Assembly: GCA_000702025.1 (NCBI GenBank)
Contig: JNKJ01000019.1
Location: 1-64,000 of the forward strand
DNA length: 64,000 nt
From: Blautia schinkii DSM 10518
GTDB taxonomy: Bacteria; Bacillota; Clostridia; Lachnospirales; Lachnospiraceae
Direction of reading: 5' to 3'
Every line of letters starts with the position of its first letter. Positions within the stretch are counted from its first letter, which is position 1. A program made the translations under genes and the position numbers. Under the pieces are notes generated by a model. That model ran no database searches, was not told the DNA's origin, and worked only from the letters and a program-made list of their open reading frames with translations. Shown in pieces: positions 54,391-63,724 of this stretch.

Positions 54391-55189
54391 TACGCCCACC
54401 GCCCTTCTCCCTCAGGCGCCAGCCGCCGTACATAACCGCAAGAATCACAAAAATCACCAGAAAACACGAGATTGCGGCCACACAAAGTCTTGGATAATTG
54501 AGATTCTGAAAATTACTGTTCATAAAATGCTGGAGCATATAGATATTGTCCGCAGGCTGCTCTCCTGCCAGCAGAAAAGCCTCCCGAAAGGATTTAAACG
54601 CATTGAGCACCGAAATAATGAAGGTAAGAAAAAGCATGGGTAGCAGCAACGGCAGCGTAATATAACAGAAGCTCTGCCACCGGCCCGCGCCGTCCAGCCT
54701 GGCACTCTCATAATACTCCCCCGGTATCATCGTAAGCCCGGCCAGAAGAAGCACAATATCAAAGCCGATATTTTTCCAGATATAAAGAACCACAAGCAGT
54801 GCCATACCCGGCGTCCTGCCATTCAGATAAATCCTAAGTGTCATCACCGTGGCCGCCGCAGGTACCACCATCGGGAATAAAAATGCAAGCTTAACAAACC
54901 TGCTCCCTTTAAATTTCTTGTGAAGCAGCAGCGCAAACAAAAGGGAAAGTACCAGGATAGCCGGAATGCCTGTCCCCATAAACAAAGCTGTATTCCCGGC
55001 AGCAAGCTGAAAGAGCGTGTTTCCCCATATCCTCCTGTAATTCTCCAGTCCGATAAACAGCGTTCCGCCAGCCCCAAGGGTAAAGCTGTTCCAAACAGCC
55101 AAAACAAAGGGCAGTCCATAAAACACCAGGAAACCTAAAATCGCAGGCAGCGCCAGCAGATAACCCACACGGTTTTCTCTCCTCGTCAT
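54383..55189 (-). CDS. Carbohydrate ABC importer permease (MalF-like)
   Basis: A 268-residue permease with six helices and an EAA loop (YYESARLDGAGRWQSFCYIT). It pairs with the MalG-like protein encoded next and with the binding protein 12 bases upstream. The length is normal for the UgpA/LacF kind. The ATG follows GGGGGAT, a moderate site. Confidence 0.92.
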   Translation of the reverse strand: MTRRENRVGYLLALPAILGFLVFYGLPFVLAVWNSFTLGAGGTLFIGLENYRRIWGNTLFQLAAGNTALFMGTGIPAILVLSLLFALLLHKKFKGSRFVKLAFLFPMVVPAAATVMTLRIYLNGRTPGMALLVVLYIWKNIGFDIVLLLAGLTMIPGEYYESARLDGAGRWQSFCYITLPLLLPMLFLTFIISVLNAFKSFREAFLLAGEQPADNIYMLQHFMNSNFQNLNYPRLCVAAISCFLVIFVILAVMYGGWRLREKGGGRNE

Positions 55190-55201
55190 CGTTTATCCCC
55201 C

Positions 55202-56512
55202 CTACTCCTTTGCGGTCAAATCCATAAAGCCCACCAACTCCTGAATCAGCTTATCCTTATCTGAATTATCGTTGTCCCTCCCAATCTGCTGCCACACTTC
55301 CTCCAGTCGTCTGTTCACATCACTTCTGATAGTGACTACGCCCACTTTATCAAGGACAGACCACAGCTCCTCCAGAGGCAAATCTTCATTTCGAATGTAC
55401 CCGCCGCAGATTTCCCTAAGCCAACCTTCACGGACAGACCTGCACACAGGAATCTCCTGGTGAAGAGGCCGGATATTGCCATAATAATGTTCCCCCACTC
55501 CCACCTGGCCTCCTGTCTGAAACTCCGGCAGCAGAAACAGCCTGATGTACTCATAAGCCTCCTGCGGCAATTTACATCCCCTGCCCACGGCTGCAAAATA
55601 CTGGACACTCCCGTATACCTTTCCATCCTCGTTCTCACACGCAGCAAAGCGGCCGCTGCGGTACTGATCCTCCAGCTTCGGGAACTGAAAATAACGGTTT
55701 CCATACCGCACCTTATCGTACATCTCCATAAAATCTGCAGCGTCCAGGCTTGTCACATCCTGAAGATTCTCCTTCGTAAATGTCGTTCCCTCTGCAATCA
55801 TTCGGCCAATCTCTTCTTCCTCCATCTGCAGACATTCATTTTCATAGTCAATAAGCGCAGGTATTTGACTCTGCCACATAGTCTCAAGCTGTGCTGTTCC
55901 CGCATTTTTCAGGAACGGCTGCTCGAGAAGAGGCACTGTCTCACGCAGTGTCTCTTCTGTCAGCACATCCAACGCAGATGAAGTCCATTGAGCAATCCCC
56001 TCCACCCCACTATCCAGATACATCAAATCCATGGTATAGGAAATAGGCAGTACGTACTGGCCCCCTTCAAAAGTGCCGGCCTCCAATACTGCCTCCACAT
56101 AATCTTCTCTATGAAACGCTTCATCCGCCTCCATATAATCATCCAGTTTTAACAAAACACCAGCCTTCATGACTTTCGCCGTATTTTCAAATAGAGGCTC
56201 TAAAGGCACCTCTGTGTTTGGCGGACCATCCGTGGAAAGCACAAATACATCAGGCCCCGCACCGGTCATAATCGCAGTGCGAAGCTTCTTTATTTCGGCT
56301 TCACGCTTTTCCTCATCCATGGAAAGGGTTACTACCTTAAACCTCACTTCAGGATTCTGCAGACGATAGTAATCCGCCAGACTTTCCGCCATGTCAGCAA
56401 ACTCATTTTCCGTGCAGACTGTCAGGACCTTCTCCTTCTGCCCGGAAGCCCCGCAGCCTGACATAAAAACTAAAACAGCAGATAAACATACCAGACCCAC
56501 AGCATATTTCAT
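55202..56512 (-). CDS. Extracellular sugar-type binding lipoprotein
   Basis: A 436-residue solute-binding protein of the SBP_bac_1 type. The lipobox is MSGCGAS (Cys about 20), followed by KEKVLTVCTENEFADMAESL and the family strings KKLRTAIMTGAGPDVFVLS and GKVYGSVQYFAAVG. I chose ATG 56512, six bases after AGGGGG; earlier starts add an unrelated leader. It delivers substrate to the two permeases. The 160-base gap upstream is filled by a 19-bp tandem repeat, which may carry or separate its promoter. Confidence 0.9.
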   Translation of the reverse strand: MKYAVGLVCLSAVLVFMSGCGASGQKEKVLTVCTENEFADMAESLADYYRLQNPEVRFKVVTLSMDEEKREAEIKKLRTAIMTGAGPDVFVLSTDGPPNTEVPLEPLFENTAKVMKAGVLLKLDDYMEADEAFHREDYVEAVLEAGTFEGGQYVLPISYTMDLMYLDSGVEGIAQWTSSALDVLTEETLRETVPLLEQPFLKNAGTAQLETMWQSQIPALIDYENECLQMEEEEIGRMIAEGTTFTKENLQDVTSLDAADFMEMYDKVRYGNRYFQFPKLEDQYRSGRFAACENEDGKVYGSVQYFAAVGRGCKLPQEAYEYIRLFLLPEFQTGGQVGVGEHYYGNIRPLHQEIPVCRSVREGWLREICGGYIRNEDLPLEELWSVLDKVGVVTIRSDVNRRLEEVWQQIGRDNDNSDKDKLIQELVGFMDLTAKE

Positions 56513-56535
56513 AAACATCCCCCTGACTACTATGG

Positions 56536-56668
56536 CTCCTATTACTTCTATAAACTTCCTGTTACTACCACAACTTCTCGTTACTACCACGACTTCTTGT
56601 TACTACCACGACTTTCCGATACTTCTACGACTACTCGATACTCCTACGACTTTCCATTACTTCTACCA
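56536..56668. repeat. 19-bp tandem repeat, seven units
   Basis: Seven consecutive 19-base units (for example CTTCTCGTTACTACCACGA at 56574, repeated with two changes at 56593). They lie between an ABC-2 permease stop and the binding-protein start. Unit length is not a multiple of three and no frame uses it. Units at the ends are more diverged than those in the middle. Confidence 0.9.
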
Positions 56669-56672
56669 CTTC

Positions 56673-57884
56673 CTACGCCTCCACCTCAGTCCGTACTGCC
56701 CCATAAGACTCCGCTGACTGCTCCTTATACTTATTCACCACAAGATAAATACAAAACAGCGCCGCCGCAAATGCAGCCTGAATCCCAATCCCCTGCCATA
56801 TGGGCGTAAGGTTTTCCACAGTGAACCCGGTAAGTCCGGTAATCTTCTCCAAATTATCCACATACCAGTACACAGGTATGAACTTAGCCACGTGGAGCAT
56901 ACTGCTGCTGAGCTGCTCAAGAGGCACAAACACCCCGCTCAGGAAGCACAACGCCAAAGACAAAAGATTCGCTACAAAGTTCTGGGTATTTTCCCCCTCA
57001 ACAAAACTGCTTGTCAAAAGAGCGATGGAAACCGCCAGCAAAAGCATAGCAAAATTATTAGCGACCAAGAGCGCCGGAAAACGTAAGTCCATACCCTGCC
57101 ACTCCTTAAAGCACACAGCCGCGCCCAGGCAGTTCAAAAGAATCCAGGCAGCCAGCCCTATCCCTCCTGCATAAAGCAGCTTCTGCAGAGCCATGGAAGA
57201 GGGCCTGAGCGGGCTGCAGCGGTTACGCATACGGATTTCAGGCTTTTTGAAGTTGATAAACACGATATTGATACAGGATATACAAAGCAGCAATAATACA
57301 TAAGGCATAAATCTCTGACAGAGCTGGATTTTTTCTGAAACCATTGTACCACTCATATATTTACGCAATGTAATCTTCGTTTCCTTTTCCATAGCGGACA
57401 CCGCCCCTTTGGAAATCTCTTCCCTGGACAGGTTCGTGTTTATATCCCGCTTCATCCGGACCATACTCAAATACTGCTCTGTTATGGACTGCAGATAGTA
57501 GCCTACTGCAGTGGACGGCCGCTGCCACATCTGAAGCTTCATCTCTTCCCCGTTCCAAAAAGACTCCTCAAACCCCTCAGGAATAATAAAGATACCGTCC
57601 ACAGCCCCAAAAAATCCCGCGTCCATCATAGCCTCTTTAGAATCCTCAAGCTCATACAGAGTCCCATGTGCCTGCAGCACAGCCGCCAGCCCCTCTTCGA
57701 GAACACCGCCCTCATCACGGTTCATCAGAGCATATTTGGGCTTCTCCTCCGTGAAACTCTCAAGCGTATTTGAATCTCCTAATAAGGTCATGGAAAGCAG
57801 CAGTGCAGCAAAGACACTGAAATAAATTATAAAGGTAAATTTATGATGCTTCATCATTTTCATACACGCACTAAATACTCTCAT
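56673..57884 (-). CDS. ABC-2 type permease, second subunit
   Basis: A 403-residue permease: one helix (about 15-32), a large extracytoplasmic loop (35-180) and five to six C-terminal helices (from 185). It is similar in architecture to the permease encoded just upstream, with which it overlaps by 14 bases, so the exporter probably contains a heterodimer. Loops contain no recognisable enzyme. Substrate unknown; such systems often move antimicrobial peptides or lipids. Confidence 0.88.
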   Translation of the reverse strand: MRVFSACMKMMKHHKFTFIIYFSVFAALLLSMTLLGDSNTLESFTEEKPKYALMNRDEGGVLEEGLAAVLQAHGTLYELEDSKEAMMDAGFFGAVDGIFIIPEGFEESFWNGEEMKLQMWQRPSTAVGYYLQSITEQYLSMVRMKRDINTNLSREEISKGAVSAMEKETKITLRKYMSGTMVSEKIQLCQRFMPYVLLLLCISCINIVFINFKKPEIRMRNRCSPLRPSSMALQKLLYAGGIGLAAWILLNCLGAAVCFKEWQGMDLRFPALLVANNFAMLLLAVSIALLTSSFVEGENTQNFVANLLSLALCFLSGVFVPLEQLSSSMLHVAKFIPVYWYVDNLEKITGLTGFTVENLTPIWQGIGIQAAFAAALFCIYLVVNKYKEQSAESYGAVRTEVEA

Positions 57885-59025
57885 ACTGCTTCCTCCTTGT
57901 AAATACCAACGAGCCCCCCAGCATCACCGCTGCCATCACCAGCAAAATTCCTATATTCTGAAAAAACCTCGTATAGTTATCATAATAATAAAGGCAATAG
58001 AACGCATCCGAGATACGCGCAGCCGGGTTGAGCAGGGACAACAAAGGCGCTTTTTCATCCACAACATAGTTCACCCCGCTTACCATCAATCCTGCAAAAA
58101 AACAGCAAAACATCGACACGCACACAATGATCCCGGTCTTCATATTTCCCTTCCATCTCGCAGGCAGAGAGATAAGACAGCCAAGGGAAATCCCCACCAT
58201 GCATCCCACAAGACAGGTGAGCAATGCATAGAAAAACTGTCCGCCAAAGCTTATCCCCAGCACAAATTGGATATAACACAGCACCAAAGTCATACTGATA
58301 AACAGCGTGGTCAGCGCCGCCAGGAAAAAGCTGCAGAAAAGCTCTCCTCTATTTCCCGGAGAAACCGCATTACGGGCTCCCTGAGGCGAAATATTGGCCT
58401 GGAGGGATTCTATGATCAAAATCCCATGAAAGCCACCGTACAGGCATGTCATTGCCAGAAGCGCATAATAAAAATTCACTGTCTCGGACGGCTTACTGTC
58501 GGAAAATGAAATCTGCTCAATACTTGTATCCGCTTCATTCCAGGCATCTTCCCCAAGCTTTACAAGCTCCCCGGCCGCACCCGGATCATGCATGACCATA
58601 TCCATGATACTCTCCTTCGTCTGGATATACCGGTCAAATACATTCTTTAATACCGTCTGCTTTATCCCCGTATCCTTGACAGAGAGCACAGGATCACCGT
58701 TTTCCATAGTAAAAAAGCCCTCAACCTTATCCTCCTTAAGAAGTGCATCCGCCTCCTCCTGCGTCTGTGACGCTGTAATTTCCAAAAACGGCTCCTCACC
58801 CTCAGAAAGCGCATCCATCATAGCCTGGATATATGGGTCTGATTTGTATTCCGGACTCTCCACCACCGCAATCTGGATGGTTTTCAGCATATCTCCTTCT
58901 TCCATAGAGCTGAACGTGAAATAGAATAAGGTAGATAAAAGCATGGGAAACACCAGCGTCCAGATTATCATCTCTTTACTTCGCAAAGACCGAAGAATAT
59001 ACTTTTTATAAATATTCCAAAACAT
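57871..59025 (-). CDS. ABC-2 type permease, first subunit
   Basis: A 384-residue permease with one N-terminal helix (about 20-40), an extracytoplasmic loop (42-195) and a C-terminal membrane block (200-375, including QANISPQGARNAVSPGNRGE as a cytosolic elbow). It lies 11 bases after the ATPase gene and overlaps the second permease. The three genes make a complete exporter. Confidence 0.88.
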   Translation of the reverse strand: MFWNIYKKYILRSLRSKEMIIWTLVFPMLLSTLFYFTFSSMEEGDMLKTIQIAVVESPEYKSDPYIQAMMDALSEGEEPFLEITASQTQEEADALLKEDKVEGFFTMENGDPVLSVKDTGIKQTVLKNVFDRYIQTKESIMDMVMHDPGAAGELVKLGEDAWNEADTSIEQISFSDSKPSETVNFYYALLAMTCLYGGFHGILIIESLQANISPQGARNAVSPGNRGELFCSFFLAALTTLFISMTLVLCYIQFVLGISFGGQFFYALLTCLVGCMVGISLGCLISLPARWKGNMKTGIIVCVSMFCCFFAGLMVSGVNYVVDEKAPLLSLLNPAARISDAFYCLYYYDNYTRFFQNIGILLVMAAVMLGGSLVFTRRKQYESI

Positions 59026-59036
59026 ATGGCTCCTCC

Positions 59037-59966
59037 TTAATCCCTCAGCTCTTTTCCGGTTATCTCCAGGAACACATCATTGAGTGTGGGCGGTTCCGAA
59101 AAAATCTTGCCCATCACAAGCTTCTGATGCCTCATATAAGACACAATTTCCGCAAGACCACGGCTCTCGGCCCTGCATTTGACCGTGAGTATGCCATCCG
59201 CGTATTCCGCGTCCAGCACATCCTCCATCCCGCGAAGCTGCGCCAAATGCTCAGAGGTAACCCCCATAGCCTCAATCGTAATCTTTTCGCCGCTTCGGAT
59301 CATGGCTTTCAGCTCTTCTTTGGTGCCCATCGCCACCTCACGGCCCCTGTCCATGATCATAATCCTGGTGCAGAGCTGTTCCACTTCTTCCATATAATGA
59401 GAGGTATACACGATGGTAGCCCCCTGCTCGTTTAACCTACGGATACCCTCCAGAATACTGTTCCGGCTCTGCGGGTCCACAGCCACGGTAGGCTCATCCA
59501 TAAAGATCAGTTCAGGCTTATGGGCAATCCCACAGGCAATATTCAGACGCCGCAGCAAGCCTCCTGACAGCTTATGCGGCTGGAATTTACGGAATTCCGT
59601 AAGCCCCACGAACTCCACCGCCTCATCAATGAGCGCTTTCCGCTTTGCCTTATCCTTAACATACAGACCGCAAAAATAATCAATATTCTCCACCACGGTC
59701 AGCTCATTATAAACAGCCACATTCTGAGGCACCACACCGATTTTCTTCTTAATTTTGTAATTCTCCGGCGACATCGGCTCACCGAAAAGGCTGATTTCCC
59801 CCTTATCATATTTAAGAAGGGAAAGCATACAATTGATGGCCGTTGATTTCCCCGAACCGTTAGGTCCCAAAAGGCCAAAAATCTCCCCGTCACGCACATC
59901 CAGATTAAAATGGTCAAGCGCGACCAGATCCCCATATCTCTTTACAAGATTTTTTACTTCTATCAT
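59037..59966 (-). CDS. ABC transporter ATPase of the ABC-2 exporter
   Basis: A 309-residue ATPase: Walker A GPNGSGKST near 35, signature LSGGLLRRLN, Walker B FMDEPTVAVDP. It has a C-terminal DUF4162-type extension. ATG 59966 follows GGAGG; the longer frame adds an unneeded leader. In the Walker B region Ala replaces the more common Gly of GLDP, as in several ABC-2 ATPases. It is the first minus-strand gene and is divergent from the kinase at 60.2 kb. Confidence 0.93.
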   Translation of the reverse strand: MIEVKNLVKRYGDLVALDHFNLDVRDGEIFGLLGPNGSGKSTAINCMLSLLKYDKGEISLFGEPMSPENYKIKKKIGVVPQNVAVYNELTVVENIDYFCGLYVKDKAKRKALIDEAVEFVGLTEFRKFQPHKLSGGLLRRLNIACGIAHKPELIFMDEPTVAVDPQSRNSILEGIRRLNEQGATIVYTSHYMEEVEQLCTRIMIMDRGREVAMGTKEELKAMIRSGEKITIEAMGVTSEHLAQLRGMEDVLDAEYADGILTVKCRAESRGLAEIVSYMRHQKLVMGKIFSEPPTLNDVFLEITGKELRD

Positions 59967-60221
59967 CAAGAATTCCTCCCACCTTTTTCTCAAAGTATAT
60001 CAGGACCGAAGTTTTTTTCCCAGTGTACTCTGTCATTACCTCTTATGACAAATGTCACCAGTTGCAAATCCCCATAGATTCCCAGCGCTGTTCATGCTAT
60101 GATATTTATAGTCACAATTAAAATATAAGGAACGCAGGCACTGCCCGTATCAGGCAGATTTTCAAACATGCACCTGAAAACGGCACTTATAAAACCTTGC
60201 AACCGGAAATGGAGGAATCCC

Positions 60222-61289
60222 ATGCCTATTCTTATAAATAAATGCATTCTTCTTGCCATCATTCTCCCTCTGTTTTCCATGGGCAGCGTATCACCAACCG
60301 CCATCGCAGGCCTTACAGCAGCGCTTATTTTCAGCGCGCTTGCCAGCTACCTGGAAAAACAAAGAAGCCTTATCGTGTGCATCATACACTGCGCTGCCGC
60401 CTTAATCTGGCCGCCCTTATATCCATTCCTCCCTCTGGCTGCATACGACTGTTATTCACAAAAAGAAACCTGGGCACGCTTTCTCTGGGTCTTCCCTCTG
60501 TTCAAAAGCCTTTCCGCCCAGGAGCCCATTGCATTTATATTGACTGCAGTCCTCTGTGGACTCGCCCTGCTTCTGAGCCACCGCACTCGTTGCTATGACA
60601 CACTCCTGCACGAATACCACCAGGTCCGCGACGACACCACCGAAGCAGCCCTGCTTTTACAGAAGCGTAATAAAGAACTGATCAAAAACCAGGATTACGA
60701 GGTAGAGCTTGCCACCCTTGCCGAGCGGAACCGGATTGCCCGGGAAATCCACGATAACGTCGGTCATCTTCTCACCCGTTCCATTCTCCAGGTAAGCGCA
60801 CTCCTTGTCGTTCACGCAAAAGAGGCAGGACTCAAGGAGGAACTGCAGTCTGTAAAGAATACATTGACCGATGCCATGGACAACGTACGCCAGAGTGTGC
60901 ATAATCTTTACGATGACGCCGTGGACCTACGGCAGCAGCTAACACTTATATTAGAAAAATTTACTTTCTGTCCCGTGAAGCTTAGTTTTGATTCCGGTCC
61001 TATGCCAAGGGAAATCAATTATGCAGTGATCGCCATTACAAAAGAAGCTCTGAGCAACATTGCCCGCCACAGCAATGCCACCCAGGCCACCGTGTCGGTG
61101 CTTGAGCATCCATCCCTTTACCAGGTGGTCATCAGCGACAACGGTAGCAAGCCTGCCACACCGGGACAGCACGGCATCGGTCTTTCCAATATGGAGGAGC
61201 GCATCCGCGCCTTTGACGGGCTTTTTCACATTGACAGAAGCAATGGTTTTAAAATTTTTATCTCAATACCAAAAGGAGGCAGAGCCTGA
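60222..61289 (+). CDS. NarL-type sensor histidine kinase
   Basis: A 355-residue kinase with five to six N-terminal helices (about 1-135) and little outside the membrane, of the intramembrane-sensing kind. The HisKA_3 phosphoacceptor is REIHDNVGHLLT near 188, and HATPase boxes ALSNIARHSNA and GIGLSNMEERI follow. ATG 60222 follows GGAGG; the earlier frame is outside the family. It pairs with the regulator overlapping its stop. Divergence from the ABC-2 operon suggests that it controls that exporter. Confidence 0.92.
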   Translation: MPILINKCILLAIILPLFSMGSVSPTAIAGLTAALIFSALASYLEKQRSLIVCIIHCAAALIWPPLYPFLPLAAYDCYSQKETWARFLWVFPLFKSLSAQEPIAFILTAVLCGLALLLSHRTRCYDTLLHEYHQVRDDTTEAALLLQKRNKELIKNQDYEVELATLAERNRIAREIHDNVGHLLTRSILQVSALLVVHAKEAGLKEELQSVKNTLTDAMDNVRQSVHNLYDDAVDLRQQLTLILEKFTFCPVKLSFDSGPMPREINYAVIAITKEALSNIARHSNATQATVSVLEHPSLYQVVISDNGSKPATPGQHGIGLSNMEERIRAFDGLFHIDRSNGFKIFISIPKGGRA

Positions 61290-61909
61290 TGAAAGTAATA
61301 CTCATTGATGACGACAGCCTTGTGTGTCTTTCCCTGAAAACCATACTCCAGGCAGCCCCCGGCATCGAGGTCACAGCTACCGGGGCCAGCGGCGAAGAAG
61401 CCGTTGCGCTCTACGAAACCCACCTGCCCGATATCCTGCTTATGGATATCCAGATGAAGGGAATCGGCGGGCTTGCTGCCGGGGAGCAGATTTTAAGCCG
61501 CCACCCGGATGCCCGGATACTTTTTCTCACCACATTTTCAGACAATGAATACATTATAAAAGCCCTCGGCATGGGCGCCAAAGGCTATTTGATCAAACAA
61601 GATATCGAGGCTCTCATCCCTGCACTCCAGGCGGTCATGAGCGGCCAGAGCGTGTTCGGCAGTGAGATCGTCACCAGGATTCCTGCCCTCATGAACCAAA
61701 AGCCTGTGTTCTGCCCTGAAGAGTATCATCTCAGCCAGCGCGAGGTGGAAATCATGGAGCTGGTGGCAAAAGGCCTCAATAATAAAGAAATTGCGGACAC
61801 TCTCTTCTTAAGCGAAGGAACTGTCCGCAACTATTTAAGCACACTCCTCGAAAAGCTCCATCTGCGTGACCGCACGCAGCTTGCCGTGTTTTATCTGGAG
61901 CGTAGATAA
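61289..61909 (+). CDS. NarL/LuxR-type response regulator
   Basis: A 206-residue regulator: receiver with acidic pocket DDDS (7-10), phospho-Asp in LLMDIQMKG near 54 and Lys in YLIKQD. The DNA-binding LuxR domain is at 140-205 (LSQREVEIMELVAKGLNNKE). It overlaps the kinase stop by one base (TGATG). The likely target is the divergent ABC promoter near 60.0-60.15 kb. Confidence 0.94.
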   Translation: MKVILIDDDSLVCLSLKTILQAAPGIEVTATGASGEEAVALYETHLPDILLMDIQMKGIGGLAAGEQILSRHPDARILFLTTFSDNEYIIKALGMGAKGYLIKQDIEALIPALQAVMSGQSVFGSEIVTRIPALMNQKPVFCPEEYHLSQREVEIMELVAKGLNNKEIADTLFLSEGTVRNYLSTLLEKLHLRDRTQLAVFYLERR

Positions 61910-61940
61910 TCATTACTTCTATCCGTGCCCGATAAATTCA

Positions 61941-61968
61941 CAGAGTACATAACAGCTCCGGTACTCTG
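61941..61968. terminator. Hairpin between convergent genes
   Basis: CAGAGTAC and GTACTCTG pair around a 12-base loop between the response regulator and the AI-2E permease. There is no clear T run, so its role as terminator for either strand is uncertain. Confidence 0.45.
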
Positions 61969-61994
61969 AACGACTGCGGGAGCACAGCTGCAGT

Positions 61995-63122
61995 TTAAAC
62001 CTTAATTTTCTTCTCATCCAGGGTTTTGTACACCCAATCACGAAACAGTGTATAAATCACAGACACGAGAGGGATGAACACAAGCATACCCACCACGCCC
62101 ATGAGACTGCCGCCCACAGTGACCGCCGCCAGGACCCAGATGGAAGGCAGGCCGACCGAACCGCCCACCACGTGCGGGTAAATAAGATTTCCCTCCACCT
62201 GCTGTAAGATTAAAAACAGGATGAGGAAAAACACTGCCTGCATGGGGCTCACCATGAGTATCAGGAAAAACGCAACCCAACAGCCGATAATCCCGCCAAA
62301 CACCGGAATCAGGGCCGTGAAGGATATGAGCACGCCCACCAGCAGTGCATAAGGCAGGCGGAAAATCGTCATGGACACAAAGAACATACTGCCGAGGATC
62401 ACCGCTTCAATACACTGGCCTGTAATAAAGTTTGCAAAGGTTCTGTTTGCCAGGGTGCAAACATGCAGGGTGGTCTCCACTGCTCGCTTCGGCAGGATAG
62501 CGTACAGCGCCTTTTTGACCTGGATCGTAAGGCGCTCCTTCTGAAGCAGGATATAGCAGGCAAAGATAAAACCGATACCCACATTCATGGCTGTGCTGAG
62601 AATCCCCATGGTCACGCTGATGGTGGAGGTAAGAAAATTGTCAACACCGCTTTTCAGTACATTGATGGCTGAATCCAGCATCTTTTCCGGCTGAAAATCT
62701 ATGGAGTTGGCCCACTGTACGATCAGGGAATCACTCCGGAAGGTATGTGCCAGCCACTCCTGGAATTTGGGGATATTCACCTCAATCCGCTTTGCCACAC
62801 TGACAATCGTTGATGCCAGCTCAGGCGCTACCACAGCCCCCACGATCACGATCAGCACCAGTACCAGCAGAATCGCAAGTATCAGACTCACAGGCCGTGC
62901 CAGCTTCTTAGCCGCCTTGCTCCCCTTCTTCTTCGCCCGTCCGAAAAGATGGCGCTCCGCAAAATGCATGGGAACATTCAAAACAAAGGCAATCGCCCCG
63001 CCGAGAATAAAGGGGAACAAAAGCCCCCAGACCACAGCCACACATTCCAGTACTATATTAATGTTCTGCACTCCGATATACAGCAGCACGGCAAAAGTGA
63101 TCAGATACATTAATTTCTTCAT
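61995..63122 (-). CDS. AI-2E family transporter
   Basis: A 375-residue polytopic protein with the family layout: two to three N-terminal helices, a soluble middle segment (about 95-165) and five further helices. The conserved motif-like strings PVFGGIIGCW and NLIYPHVVGGSVGLP lie in the C-terminal half. Members include autoinducer-2 exporter TqsA and sodium/proton antiporters, so substrate is not fixed. ATG 63122 follows AGAGGAAAT. No linked genes. Confidence 0.9.
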   Translation of the reverse strand: MKKLMYLITFAVLLYIGVQNINIVLECVAVVWGLLFPFILGGAIAFVLNVPMHFAERHLFGRAKKKGSKAAKKLARPVSLILAILLVLVLIVIVGAVVAPELASTIVSVAKRIEVNIPKFQEWLAHTFRSDSLIVQWANSIDFQPEKMLDSAINVLKSGVDNFLTSTISVTMGILSTAMNVGIGFIFACYILLQKERLTIQVKKALYAILPKRAVETTLHVCTLANRTFANFITGQCIEAVILGSMFFVSMTIFRLPYALLVGVLISFTALIPVFGGIIGCWVAFFLILMVSPMQAVFFLILFLILQQVEGNLIYPHVVGGSVGLPSIWVLAAVTVGGSLMGVVGMLVFIPLVSVIYTLFRDWVYKTLDEKKIKV

Positions 63123-63186
63123 ATTTCCTCTATGCAGTTCCACTAAATCCCTCCATATTTGTTTTACTCAAACTAAAATTGCCAAA

Positions 63187-63287
63187 CTAGTACAACAAAT
63201 AATAAGTTGCTGATACATTGACGACAACGCAGCAGATGAAGAATCAGACAAGTCAATGTGTCAGTTACTTATTATTCGTTGTACTAG
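63187..63287. repeat. Imperfect long inverted repeat, MITE-like
   Basis: Left arm 63187-63222 and right arm 63252-63287 (CTAGTACAAC ... GTTGTACTAG) pair at about 31 of 36 positions, with a 29-base loop. It is AT-rich, unrelated to the six-copy family, and lies alone in the gap between the AI-2E permease and the riboswitch. No transposase is linked. The remaining stretch 63288-63565 holds no gene. Confidence 0.75.
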
Positions 63288-63565
63288 GCCTGCACAAATC
63301 TGCTGAAAACCAGATTCCGTGCAATGGCCCTCTGATAACTCTTATATCTTCTGCACATTTTAGCATGAAATCATAATTTTGCCTAGTGAAATAATAACCA
63401 CAAACTTTTTTTATAAGCCTTAATTTTGTTCTCTTGTGTATTTTATCCAAAAAAATGCTCTAAATTTTAGGACTTTGGATATTTTAAATTTCGCCAAATC
63501 AATTGACAGAAAAAACCATATCTTTTATAATAAATGATGTAATATAAATATTGCGTAAATGCAGC

Positions 63566-63630
63566 AACTTATATAAGTCCAAAATCGGTTGGACGTTTCT
63601 ACCAACTACCGTAATAGTTGTCTATAAGTT
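63566..63630 (+). ncRNA. Guanine-type purine riboswitch
   Basis: Three-way junction of the purine class: P1 AACTTATA (63566-63573) with TATAAGTT (63623-63630), P2 GTCCAA/TTGGAC, junction TTTCTACC, and P3 CAACTA/TAGTTG with loop CCGTAA. The junction base before P1 that reads the ligand is C (in TCTAT), as in guanine rather than adenine sensors. Directly downstream lies a guanine deaminase, in full agreement. Confidence 0.92.
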
Positions 63631-63668
63631 CTATTCAGGGACTCGTGGGCAGATTGGGTAGTTTTTTT
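63631..63668 (+). terminator. Riboswitch expression platform with T run
   Basis: CTATTC (63631-63636) can pair with GGGTAG (63655-63660, two G-U pairs), followed by a run of Ts. Alternatively AACTACC (63604-63610), part of riboswitch P3, can pair with GGTAGTT (63656-63662). The second pairing is only open without ligand, which would make guanine switch the gene on. Which forms is not settled. Confidence 0.55.
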
Positions 63669-63724
63669 GTTGTCCTTTTTTACCATACCGGGTCCTGACG
63701 CAGGAAAGAAGGAAGGTGACGTAC

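Noticed and set aside
63566-63630. Adenine riboswitch
   Set aside because: The ligand-reading junction base is C, not U, and the downstream gene acts on guanine.
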